A stretch of DNA of 36,492 nucleotides from Aliishimia sp045106335 (GTDB lineage: Bacteria; Pseudomonadota; Alphaproteobacteria; Rhodobacterales; Rhodobacteraceae): NCBI GenBank assembly GCA_045106335.1, contig JBGCEM010000216.1:1-36492 (forward strand). The letters run 5' to 3'. Of this stretch, positions 7,117 through 15,136 are shown in pieces. The notes under the pieces were generated by a model that ran no database searches, had not been told where the DNA came from, and was given only the letters and a program-made list of their open reading frames with translations. Positions within the stretch are counted from its first letter, which is position 1. Each line of letters starts with the position of its first letter. Position numbers and translations under genes: made by a program.

Positions 7117-8655
7117 TTATGCGAAATCTGCTGCAAACGCGTCCAACGCCGCCTTGATCTTGTCTTCTGCCTCACCTTTGATTTTAGGATCTTCATTGGT
7201 GATGAAGTCGAGTAGATCGGCGTTTTTGCCGCGCAGATGCGCCAACATGCCCGCTTCAAAGCGGCCTACGTCTTTGACATCCAGTTTGTCCAGATAGCCA
7301 TTCACACCCGCATAGATCACGCAGACGATTTCGGCGTTTGTTAGGGGCGAATATTGCGGCTGTTTCATCAACTCGGTCAGACGCGCGCCGCGGTTCAGCA
7401 ATTGCTGGGTCGAGGCATCAAGGTCAGAACCAAACTGCGCAAAGGCTGCCATTTCGCGGTACTGCGCAAGGCTCAGTTTCACCGGACCAGCCACAGATTT
7501 CATCGCGTTTGTTTGTGCGGACGAGCCAACACGCGAAACGGACAGACCTGTGTTCACAGCAGGGCGGATGCCTTGGTAGAATAGTTCTGTTTCCAAGAAG
7601 ATCTGGCCATCAGTGATCGAAATCACGTTTGTCGGGATAAAGGCCGACACGTCGCCGCCTTGGGTTTCAATCACGGGCAAAGCCGTGAGCGAGCCCGAAC
7701 CGTGCTCTTCGTTCAGCTTCGAAGAGCGTTCCAGCAAGCGCGAGTGCAGATAGAAAACGTCCCCAGGATAGGCTTCACGTCCGGGTGGGCGACGCAGAAG
7801 CAAGGACATCTGACGATAGGCCACCGCTTGTTTGGACAAATCATCATAGATGATCAGCGCGTGCTTGCCATTGTCGCGGAAATATTCCGCCATGGATGTC
7901 GCCGCGTAAGGGGCCAAGAACTGCAAGGGCGCCGGGTCGGACGCAGTCGCGGCCACAACGATCGAATATTCAATCGCGCCAGACTCTTCCAGTTTCTTCA
8001 CCAGCTGCGCCACAGTAGACCGCTTCTGACCAACCGCCACATAGATGCAGTACAGCTTCTTGCTGTCATCATCGCCCGCAGCTTCGTTATAGGATTTCTG
8101 GTTCAGGATCGTGTCCAAAGCCACAGCCGTCTTACCGGTCTGACGGTCCCCGATGATCAATTCGCGCTGGCCACGGCCAATCGGGATCATCGCGTCCACA
8201 GATTTCAGACCCGTCGCCATCGGCTCGTGCACAGATTTGCGCGGGATGATGCCCGGCGCTTTACTGTCAGCGATGCGGCGCTCGGTCGCTTTGATCGGGC
8301 CTTTGCCGTCCAGCGGATTGCCCAGACCGTCCACAACACGGCCCAGCAATTCGGGGCCAGCCGGCACGTCCACGATGGATTTGGTCCGCTTAACTGTGTC
8401 GCCTTCTTTAATGTCGCGGTCGGATCCGAAGATCACAGCGCCCACATTGTCGGCCTCCAAGTTCAACGCCATTCCCATGATGCCACCGGGGAATTCAACC
8501 ATCTCACCGGCTTGCACGTTGTCCAAACCGTAGATCCGGGCAATCCCGTCACCAACGCTAAGAACGCGACCGACCTCGGCGACTTCGGCTTCTTGACCGA
8601 AGTTCTTGATCTGGTCCTTGAGGATCGCAGAAATTTCTGCGGCTTCGATACCCAT
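7117..8655 (-). CDS. atpA: F1F0 ATP synthase alpha subunit
   Basis: 512-residue non-catalytic nucleotide-binding subunit of F1. The N-terminal helix that binds delta, the Walker A Gly-Asp-Arg-Gln-Thr-Gly-Lys-Thr (169-176), and the alpha/beta signature Pro-Ala-Val-Asn-Thr-Gly-Leu-Ser-Val-Ser-Arg-Val-Gly-Ser are all present. Length is standard. The atpH stop lies one base upstream of ATG 8655, so translation is probably coupled. Confidence 0.98.
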   Translation of the reverse strand: MGIEAAEISAILKDQIKNFGQEAEVAEVGRVLSVGDGIARIYGLDNVQAGEMVEFPGGIMGMALNLEADNVGAVIFGSDRDIKEGDTVKRTKSIVDVPAGPELLGRVVDGLGNPLDGKGPIKATERRIADSKAPGIIPRKSVHEPMATGLKSVDAMIPIGRGQRELIIGDRQTGKTAVALDTILNQKSYNEAAGDDDSKKLYCIYVAVGQKRSTVAQLVKKLEESGAIEYSIVVAATASDPAPLQFLAPYAATSMAEYFRDNGKHALIIYDDLSKQAVAYRQMSLLLRRPPGREAYPGDVFYLHSRLLERSSKLNEEHGSGSLTALPVIETQGGDVSAFIPTNVISITDGQIFLETELFYQGIRPAVNTGLSVSRVGSSAQTNAMKSVAGPVKLSLAQYREMAAFAQFGSDLDASTQQLLNRGARLTELMKQPQYSPLTNAEIVCVIYAGVNGYLDKLDVKDVGRFEAGMLAHLRGKNADLLDFITNEDPKIKGEAEDKIKAALDAFAADFA

Positions 8656-8656
8656 G

Positions 8657-9217
8657 TTATCCGACCTCTTTCATTGTATTCTGAAGGGATTCGAGCTTCG
8701 AGCGGATCGATGTGTCGATCATTTTCGAGCCCACTTTAACAACTAAACCGCCAATAAGGCTTTCATCGACGGTCGCATTTATTGTGATTGTTTTGCCCAT
8801 GGACGCCTTCAAGGACGCCGCAAGCTTATCTGTTTGCGCTTTGCTTAAGGCGGTCGCGCTGACGACATCCGCCGTCATTTCGCCTTTGTCCTCTGAAATC
8901 GCAGCGCGTAGTTCTTTAATCAGCTGGGGCAGGACAAACAGGCGGCGCTTTGACGCCATAAGGCTTAGCGTGTTGGCCATTATTGATGACAGGTTCATCT
9001 TGCTGGCCAGGGCCGCAATTGCGTCGCCTTGCTGCGCGCGCGTGTATATTGGCGAGGTGATCAAAGCTGTGAAATCACCACTGCTGGCCAAAGCCCCGCT
9101 GAGCGCGTCTAGATCGCCCTCAAGGCCTTTGACAGACTTGCTCTCTTTGGCAAGTTCAAACACGGCTGTGGCGTAGCGCGCCGCAATGCCGGTGGAAATC
9201 GAAGCAGGTTCGGACAC
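8657..9217 (-). CDS. atpH: F1F0 ATP synthase delta subunit
   Basis: 186-residue peripheral-stalk subunit linking F1 to the b subunits. It begins Met-Ser-Glu-Pro-Ala-Ser-Ile-Ser-Thr-Gly-Ile-Ala-Ala-Arg-Tyr-Ala, the usual rhodobacterial N-terminus, and ends with the conserved Val-Lys-Val-Gly-Ser-Lys-Met-Ile-Asp-Thr-Ser block. I chose GTG 9217: AAGGG lies six bases upstream. The ATG at 9223 is directly adjacent to AAGGG, and the ATG at 9259 would add 14 residues not typical of the family. As first gene, it heads a five-gene F1 operon; the F0 genes are not in the window. Confidence 0.93.
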   Translation of the reverse strand: MSEPASISTGIAARYATAVFELAKESKSVKGLEGDLDALSGALASSGDFTALITSPIYTRAQQGDAIAALASKMNLSSIMANTLSLMASKRRLFVLPQLIKELRAAISEDKGEMTADVVSATALSKAQTDKLAASLKASMGKTITINATVDESLIGGLVVKVGSKMIDTSIRSKLESLQNTMKEVG

Positions 9218-9556
9218 GTCCATCCCTTCATAGCGTTCGCCCGAGCTTTTGCGCGACATACGCGGCCCGGGTCATTTCGATGCCGGCCCCACAAGCGCGG
9301 TGCCACAAAATCATGCTGCGCATACCAGAGGCTTTTGCAGCCCGCAACATACGAAATTCAACGCCTGTTTTACGCTTTGTTAAGATTTTCAACAACTTGG
9401 CCAAGGTGCGACCGTTTTTCACTGCAAAGCTGCGTGTTTTTCCCAAATTTGCGTCGCCAAATATGCCGATTCCGGTGGCAAATTCGACCTATTCCCGATA
9501 TCGAAAAGAGTGTGAATCGTAATGCGGGGGCCCGCGCAGGGCATAAGTTCTTAGAT
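9218..9556. promoter_or_regulatory. Intergenic region upstream of atpH, with a weak promoter candidate
   Basis: This 339-base divergent gap holds no convincing gene. On the minus strand TTGTTG (9395-9390) and TAAAAC (9372-9367) are spaced 17 and could form a weak promoter for atpHAGDC with a leader of about 150 bases. This is motif inspection only. Short open frames in the gap lack ribosome-binding sites. No riboswitch or long hairpin was seen. Confidence 0.3.
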
Positions 9557-9910
9557 ATGAGTAAGTATCGAGTAATTTTGGGGTGTGCGGTCATTTTTGG
9601 TGTTGGGGCTTTGGCGTTTACCCGATTGCCTATGCAAGCGCGGGTGCTGGGCCATGTTGTCGAGGCCAGCCACCAATGTGATTATACAGTGGTAGAGTTT
9701 GAAACCATTACGCAGCGCTACGCCGCGCATCCAGAAACAGCCCAAGGATTTGAGCGCTACTTCGAATCCGCCCTAGTGCGCACGCGTGAACGGATCGCCA
9801 CTCTACCGCCTGGGACTTTACCACAGTTCTGCAAAGCGGCTGAGGAAAAGGCGCGCTTGGCTGGGATATCGGTTGTTACAAAGACTGCGCATAACACTAC
9901 CACCGACTAA
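9557..9910 (+). CDS. Hypothetical exported or membrane-anchored small protein
   Basis: 117-residue protein I do not recognise. After Met-Ser-Lys-Tyr-Arg comes a hydrophobic stretch (about residues 6-21), which is a signal peptide or a single membrane anchor. The rest is soluble, with two cysteines (about residues 41 and 94) that could form a disulfide in the periplasm. It also has helical charged segments (Glu-Arg-Tyr-Phe-Glu, Arg-Thr-Arg-Glu-Arg) and a polar Thr-rich tail. ATG 9557 is preferred because the anchor then sits at the N-terminus; the frame is open 74 codons further upstream, but that part has non-coding character. The Shine-Dalgarno is weak. It stands alone between the atp operon and a convergent methyltransferase gene. 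Confidence 0.55.
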   Translation: MSKYRVILGCAVIFGVGALAFTRLPMQARVLGHVVEASHQCDYTVVEFETITQRYAAHPETAQGFERYFESALVRTRERIATLPPGTLPQFCKAAEEKARLAGISVVTKTAHNTTTD

Positions 9911-10026
9911 GCGTTTCACCCAACCAGACACCCTGCCTTAAGCTTGCGGAACACCTGCCAAGCTGCGTGGTCGAGGGACATTTGCGATATTTTGGCGCAA
10001 CTTCTGGGAAAAGCGTTGCGGCATCG

Positions 10027-10776
10027 TTATCCGACCCGCCCCGCAACCGGCTTGGCGATTCCTTCCAAAACGGGGATCGGCGTCCGCTCGCGCCCGCGAT
10101 GTAAACGGCCCTTAGGTGGATAAACACGTTTTGAGGCCTCAAGCATAAACGCGCCCCCTGCGATCACCCCTGGCATCATGCGGCCCATACGCTCAAATAG
10201 ACCTGCTGACTTCATCCAAACACGATTATGCGAGGGAAACTGATACAAAGCCCCCAACTGACGTTCCGGCAAGAACTGGTGTTTGCGCAATTGTGTTTCC
10301 AGCTGACCAATCGAATAGGGCCGCCCGTAGCCAAACGGCGTCGCATCCCGGCGCGACCATAGCCCGGCGCGATTGGGCACAATAAACAGCGCCTTGCCGC
10401 CTGGCCCCAACACACGCCACACTTCTTCTAACAGATCCGACGCATGTTCCGACGTCTCAAGCCCATGCAGCAAAATCAGTCGATCCACATGTCCCGTTTC
10501 CAGCGGCCATTCGGTTTCACGGCACAGAACTGCATTGTTGGCGCCGACTTGTGGCCAACGCATGACCCCTTGCGGCCCTGGCATCAACGCAACAACCCGG
10601 CGCGCATCGCTTAGATAGGGGCGCAACACAGGCGTCGCAAACCCGAACCCCACAAGCGTTTGCCCCGTCAAATCTGGCCAAAGCTGCTGCACCCGCGCAC
10701 GCAAATGCATCCGCACCCCGCGCCCCAAGGCGTTACGATAATAGAAATTTCTGAGATCTTGAACATCAAGATGCAC
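10027..10776 (-). CDS. SAM-dependent methyltransferase (class I, Methyltransf_11-like)
   Basis: 249-residue protein with a degenerate class I methyltransferase core. There is a first strand ending Leu-Val-Gly-Phe-Gly-Phe-Ala-Thr-Pro in the SAM-loop position (normally Gly-x-Gly-x-Gly, here partly lost), an acidic-poor second strand, a post-motif strand Asp-Arg-Leu-Ile-Leu-Leu-His-Gly-Leu-Glu and the typical Trp-Arg-Val-Leu-Gly-Pro-Gly-Gly-Lys-Ala-Leu-Phe-Ile-Val-Pro-Asn segment (about 123-138). Because the glycine loop is atypical, SAM binding and activity are not certain. ATG 10776 follows AAGGTGAG. It is divergent from gloB across 79 bases, an arrangement I recall from related genomes. Substrate unknown. 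Confidence 0.75.
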   Translation of the reverse strand: MHLDVQDLRNFYYRNALGRGVRMHLRARVQQLWPDLTGQTLVGFGFATPVLRPYLSDARRVVALMPGPQGVMRWPQVGANNAVLCRETEWPLETGHVDRLILLHGLETSEHASDLLEEVWRVLGPGGKALFIVPNRAGLWSRRDATPFGYGRPYSIGQLETQLRKHQFLPERQLGALYQFPSHNRVWMKSAGLFERMGRMMPGVIAGGAFMLEASKRVYPPKGRLHRGRERTPIPVLEGIAKPVAGRVG

Positions 10777-10855
10777 GAATACTCACCTTTTGTCTTGCCA
10801 GCGCCCTGTCCACGCCCCACCTATCACAATACTAGACGTTGTAGGACAAATGACC

Positions 10856-11623
10856 ATGCCTCTTGAGATCATCACAATTCCATGTCGGACCGACAATTAC
10901 GCCTTCCTGGCGCATGATCCTGACCAAGATGTGACCGCCTTAATCGACATTCCCGAAGCCGGTCCGATTTTGGCCGAACTTGAACGGCGCAACTGGTCGT
11001 TGGATTTGATCTTCATCACCCATCACCATGATGACCATGTCGACGGGCTGGCTGATGTTTTGGCGGTTCACCCCGCACATGTGTTGGGACGTGCTGAGGA
11101 TGCGCACCGTCTGCCGAAACTAGACACCGCTTTTCACGACGGGGACAGCGTAAAGATTGGGTCGCAAACCGGACGGGTCATCGACGTGTCCGGGCATACA
11201 ATTCATCACGTCGCGTTTCACTTCCCGGACTCCAAAGCAGTCTTTACAGCAGACAGCCTTATGGCCTTGGGATGTGGTCGGGTGTTTGAGGGCACGAAAC
11301 CGCAAATGTGGGCCAGCCTGCAAAAACTGGCAGCCCTACCGCCTGAGACACGCGTTTATTCCGGACATGAATATACAGCCAGCAACGCAAAATTTGCACT
11401 TAGCGTCGACCCGGACAATCCAGACCTGCAAGCCCGTGTCGCAGACATCACAGCTAAACGCGCGGCCAATCAACCGACTGTGCCATCCGCTCTTTCTTTA
11501 GAATTAGCGACAAATCCGTTCCTGAGGGCGGATAAGCCTTCATTGGCGGCGGCTCTTGGCCTTCAAGGCGCTGATCCAGAACAAGTTTTCGCAGAAATTC
11601 GCAGTCGAAAAGATGTCTTTTGA
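10856..11623 (+). CDS. gloB: Hydroxyacylglutathione hydrolase (glyoxalase II)
   Basis: 255-residue metallo-beta-lactamase-fold enzyme that hydrolyses S-lactoylglutathione to lactate and glutathione, the second step of methylglyoxal removal. The metal motif Thr-His-His-His-Asp-Asp-His is at 55-61 (His56, His58, Asp60, His61). Further ligands follow in Gly-His-Thr-Ile-His-His, the Ala-Asp-Ser-Leu bridging-Asp segment and Ser-Gly-His-Glu-Tyr-Thr. The C-terminal glutathione-binding domain ends with the usual Asn-Pro-Phe-Leu-Arg region. Start ATG 10856 has AGGAC 8 bases upstream; ATG 10850 is too close to it and the frame upstream is non-homologous. Length equals the family norm. Confidence 0.95.
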   Translation: MPLEIITIPCRTDNYAFLAHDPDQDVTALIDIPEAGPILAELERRNWSLDLIFITHHHDDHVDGLADVLAVHPAHVLGRAEDAHRLPKLDTAFHDGDSVKIGSQTGRVIDVSGHTIHHVAFHFPDSKAVFTADSLMALGCGRVFEGTKPQMWASLQKLAALPPETRVYSGHEYTASNAKFALSVDPDNPDLQARVADITAKRAANQPTVPSALSLELATNPFLRADKPSLAAALGLQGADPEQVFAEIRSRKDVF

Positions 11624-11817
11624 GGCCCACGAAATGCTTGTCAATCAGGCATTCACAGGAAAATTTACCCCCCACAGCAAAGAAAAGCCTTGAAGGTTGC
11701 GCCGTATCAACCAAACTCTAACACTATCAGGCCATGGTTGGCATGCCACATCCGGCGCAGGGGCGATTGACGATCCCGCCACCTCCCCGCCAACCCAGAT
11801 CAAGAGGAGCACCGCAC
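11624..11817. other. Intergenic region before clpA
   Basis: This 194-base gap between gloB and clpA contains no gene I can support. A CTTGAA (11689-11694) could be half of a heat-shock type promoter, but no matching -10 at the right distance is seen. An AAGAGGAG ribosome site ends the gap (11802-11809). Confidence 0.4.
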
Positions 11818-14139
11818 GTGCCTTCATTCTCGACAACACTTGAGCAGGCAATCCACTCTGCACTGGCGCTGGCAAACGCACGCCGCCATGAATTCGCAAC
11901 GCTGGAACATCTGCTGCTCGCGCTCGTAGACGAACCCGACGCACTCAAGGTCATGAAGGCCTGCAGTGTGGATACGGAAGAGTTGCGCCAAACCTTGGTG
12001 GAATTCGTCGACGAAGACCTGGCCAATCTCGTGACGGAAATCGACGGCTCTGAAGCCGTGCCCACTGCCGCCTTCCAACGTGTCATCCAGCGCGCTGCGA
12101 TCCACGTCCAGTCGTCTGGGCGCACCGAAGTGACTGGCGCAAATGTTTTGGTCGCAATCTTTGCTGAACGGGAATCCAACGCGGCCTATTTCCTGCAAGA
12201 ACAGGACATGACGCGCTATGATGCTGTGAATTTCATCGCGCACGGCGTTGCCAAAGATCCGTCTTACGGTGAAAGCCGCCCCGTCGCAGGCGCACCTGAG
12301 GGCGAAGAAGAAGCCCAAGGCGTCACAGATGGCGAAAAGAAAGAATCCGCGCTTGCCAAATACTGTGTGGATTTGAACGCCAAATCCCGTGAAGGCGATA
12401 TTGATCCCTTGATCGGGCGCGACCATGAAGTCGAACGCTGCATCCAAGTGCTATGCCGCCGCCGCAAAAATAACCCGCTGTTGGTCGGGGATCCGGGCGT
12501 CGGCAAAACAGCCATCGCAGAAGGTCTGGCGCGCAAGATCGTTGCTGGTGAAACGCCCGCCGTCTTGTCCGAAACGACAATATTCTCTTTGGATATGGGC
12601 GCCCTGCTCGCCGGAACACGCTATCGCGGTGATTTTGAAGAACGCCTGAAGGCCGTTGTGACCGAGCTGGAAAACCACCCCGATGGCGTGTTGTTCATCG
12701 ACGAAATCCACACTGTGATTGGTGCGGGTGCAACGTCTGGCGGCGCCATGGATGCGTCCAATTTGCTGAAACCTGCCTTGCAGGGTGGCAAGCTGCGGAC
12801 CATGGGATCGACAACTTACAAAGAGTTCCGCCAGCACTTCGAAAAAGACCGCGCCCTGTCACGCAGATTTCAAAAAATCGACGTAGCAGAACCCTCGGTC
12901 GAAGATAGCGTCAAGATTTTGCGTGGTCTGAAACCATATTTTGAAGACCATCACGGCATCAAGTATACAAACGAGGCGATCAAGACCTCTGTCGAGTTGT
13001 CCGCGCGGTATATCAATGACCGAAAATTGCCCGACAAAGCGATCGATGTCATCGACGAAGCGGGGGCTGCGCAACATTTGGTCGTCGAATCTAAACGCCG
13101 GAAAACAATTGGCGTCAAAGAGATCGAAGCCGTCGTTGCAAAGATCGCGCGAATTCCGCCGAAGAATGTGTCCAAGGACGATGCCGAGGTGCTTAAGGAT
13201 CTTGAAACCAGTTTGAAGCGGGTTGTGTTTGGTCAAGATACCGCCATCGAGGCCCTAGCTTCGGCAATAAAACTTGCGCGTGCTGGATTGCGGGAACCTG
13301 AAAAACCAATCGGAAACTACCTGTTCGCAGGACCGACAGGCGTGGGAAAAACCGAAGTTGCAAAACAACTGGCAGACATCTTAGGTGTTGAGATGCTGCG
13401 GTTTGACATGTCAGAATACATGGAAAAACACGCTGTCTCTCGCCTAATTGGCGCGCCTCCTGGCTATGTCGGTTTCGATCAGGGCGGCATGTTGACAGAC
13501 GGTGTCGATCAACACCCGCATTGTGTATTGTTGCTGGACGAAATGGAAAAAGCTCATCCGGATGTGTACAATATCCTGCTGCAAGTCATGGATCACGGCA
13601 AGTTAACGGATCACAATGGTCGCACGGTGGATTTCCGAAACGTCGTTTTGATCATGACGTCGAATGCCGGGGCATCGGAAATGGCAAAATCCGCAATTGG
13701 GTTTGGTCGTGATCGCCGCGAAGGTGAAGACACTGCTGCCATCGAACGCACATTTACGCCTGAGTTCCGCAATCGCTTGGATGCTGTGATTTCATTTTCG
13801 CCGCTACCTAAGGATACGATTTTACAGGTGGTCGAAAAGTTTGTTCTGCAACTTGAAGCACAGCTCATGGATCGGGGGGTTACAATTGAACTGACCCGTC
13901 CTGCCGCCGAATGGATCGCAGAAAAAGGATATGACGATAAGATGGGCGCGCGTCCTTTGGGCCGTGTGATTCAAGAGCATATCAAGAAGCCGTTGGCCGA
14001 AGAATTGTTGTTCGGAAAACTTGCGAAAGGCGGTATCGTCAAAGTTGGTGTGAAAGACGGCAAGTTGGATTTGCGCACAGAAGGTCCTGCAAAACCGCGT
14101 TTGGGCAAGAACAAACCTCCGTTGCTGACAGCGGATTAA
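11818..14139 (+). CDS. clpA: ATP-dependent Clp protease ATP-binding subunit ClpA
   Basis: 773-residue AAA+ unfoldase that feeds substrates to ClpP. The N domain (Clp_N repeats, residues 1-145) is the usual ClpS and substrate docking site. D1 has Walker A at 224-231 (Gly-Asp-Pro-Gly-Val-Gly-Lys-Thr) and Walker B Val-Leu-Phe-Ile-Asp-Glu at 291-296. D2 has Walker A at 505-512 and Walker B at 570-575. The Ile-Gly-Phe tripeptide at 627-629 is the ClpP-docking loop, and there is no ClpB-type middle coiled coil, so ClpA rather than ClpB is clear. GTG 11818 is chosen: AAGAGGAG is 8 bases upstream and the protein then begins Met-Pro-Ser-Phe-Ser-Thr-Thr-Leu-Glu-Gln. No clpS gene is adjacent. The stop overlaps the next ATG. 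Confidence 0.97.
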   Translation: MPSFSTTLEQAIHSALALANARRHEFATLEHLLLALVDEPDALKVMKACSVDTEELRQTLVEFVDEDLANLVTEIDGSEAVPTAAFQRVIQRAAIHVQSSGRTEVTGANVLVAIFAERESNAAYFLQEQDMTRYDAVNFIAHGVAKDPSYGESRPVAGAPEGEEEAQGVTDGEKKESALAKYCVDLNAKSREGDIDPLIGRDHEVERCIQVLCRRRKNNPLLVGDPGVGKTAIAEGLARKIVAGETPAVLSETTIFSLDMGALLAGTRYRGDFEERLKAVVTELENHPDGVLFIDEIHTVIGAGATSGGAMDASNLLKPALQGGKLRTMGSTTYKEFRQHFEKDRALSRRFQKIDVAEPSVEDSVKILRGLKPYFEDHHGIKYTNEAIKTSVELSARYINDRKLPDKAIDVIDEAGAAQHLVVESKRRKTIGVKEIEAVVAKIARIPPKNVSKDDAEVLKDLETSLKRVVFGQDTAIEALASAIKLARAGLREPEKPIGNYLFAGPTGVGKTEVAKQLADILGVEMLRFDMSEYMEKHAVSRLIGAPPGYVGFDQGGMLTDGVDQHPHCVLLLDEMEKAHPDVYNILLQVMDHGKLTDHNGRTVDFRNVVLIMTSNAGASEMAKSAIGFGRDRREGEDTAAIERTFTPEFRNRLDAVISFSPLPKDTILQVVEKFVLQLEAQLMDRGVTIELTRPAAEWIAEKGYDDKMGARPLGRVIQEHIKKPLAEELLFGKLAKGGIVKVGVKDGKLDLRTEGPAKPRLGKNKPPLLTAD

Positions 14140-15116
14140 TGCGCTTCGCAGCACTTGCGCTTGCAATATCCTTCGCCGGCCAATGCCAGGCGGAGGAGTT
14201 TCGATTGTTTAAACCTCTTGAATGCAATCTTGGCGAAGATCAGCGCTGTTTCATTCAATCGTTTCCAGATCGAGACGAAACAGAAGGCTTCAGAGACTTC
14301 ACCTGTAATGGTTTGAGCTATGACGGCCATAAAGGAACTGATTTTGCCCTGCGCAGTCACCTAGACATTCAAAACAATATACCTGTCATTGCCGCGGCGG
14401 ACGGCATCGTCAAAGGCACCAGAGACGGAATGGTAGACAAAGTCTACACGTCCGAACACGCAACTGAGATTGCAGGTCGAGACTGTGGCAATGGATTGGT
14501 GATCGATCATGGCCGCGGTTGGGAAACACAGTATTGCCACTTAAAAAGGGGCAGCTTGTCAGTGGCTTCCGGTCAGTCAGTCAAAAAAGGAACTCGGCTG
14601 GGTTATGTCGGAATGTCCGGAAGAGCGGCTTTTCCACACTTGCATTTAAGTGTTCGAAAAAATGGGCAAACAGTCGATCCTTTTGCTCCGACACGCCAAC
14701 ACACTTGCAACTCAGAACCAAAGTCTCTGTGGGCGGATACACTGGAATATCAACCTGGCGGGCTCGTCTCGGTCGGATTCTCGGATCATGTTCCAACCTA
14801 TTTCGACGTCAAATCCGGCGTTGCCGCTCAAACAGACTTCTCGACAACCAGCAAGGCACTGGTGTTTTGGGCCCTAGGGTTTGGCGCCCGACCTGGTGAT
14901 CAGATGCGACTAACCATTTCTTCCGAAAGCGGGGATCAGATCCTAACGAAAACGTTAGAGTTGAGCAAAGCGCAAGCCCAGTTTTTTCGCGCAGCAGGGC
15001 GCAAAACAAACAGAGCGGATTGGTTTGGCGCAGGTGATTACGTAGGCATCGCGCAGTTTATAAGAAACAACGAAATTATCAGCGATGCAGACATTTCAAT
15101 AACGGTTACGGACTAA
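14139..15116 (+). CDS. M23 family (LytM-type) metallopeptidase, exported
   Basis: 325-residue secreted protein with a signal peptide (residues 1-18, cleavage after Cys-Gln-Ala). The LytM domain has His64 and Asp68 in Gly-His-Lys-Gly-Thr-Asp-Phe, His134 in Tyr-Cys-His-Leu, and His167/His169 in Pro-His-Leu-His-Leu. The full zinc and catalytic set is therefore kept and it should cut peptidoglycan cross-bridges in the periplasm. About 130 residues of beta-rich sequence follow the domain and are unassigned. Four or more cysteines suggest disulfides. ATG 14139 shares TAATG with the clpA stop, an odd pairing of a cytoplasmic unfoldase with a periplasmic hydrolase. Codon use looks more AT-rich than clpA. 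Confidence 0.88.
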   Translation: MRFAALALAISFAGQCQAEEFRLFKPLECNLGEDQRCFIQSFPDRDETEGFRDFTCNGLSYDGHKGTDFALRSHLDIQNNIPVIAAADGIVKGTRDGMVDKVYTSEHATEIAGRDCGNGLVIDHGRGWETQYCHLKRGSLSVASGQSVKKGTRLGYVGMSGRAAFPHLHLSVRKNGQTVDPFAPTRQHTCNSEPKSLWADTLEYQPGGLVSVGFSDHVPTYFDVKSGVAAQTDFSTTSKALVFWALGFGARPGDQMRLTISSESGDQILTKTLELSKAQAQFFRAAGRKTNRADWFGAGDYVGIAQFIRNNEIISDADISITVTD

Positions 15117-15136
15117 GCCTTCCTCCAAAGTGCGTC

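Noticed and set aside
9280..9522. 80-residue plus-strand open frame upstream of atpH
   Set aside because: No ribosome-binding site, basic low-information sequence and no recognisable motif; it overlaps the likely promoter region.
11689..11724. Heat-shock (RpoH) promoter for clpA
   Set aside because: CTTGAA is present but no suitable -10 sequence stands at the needed distance.
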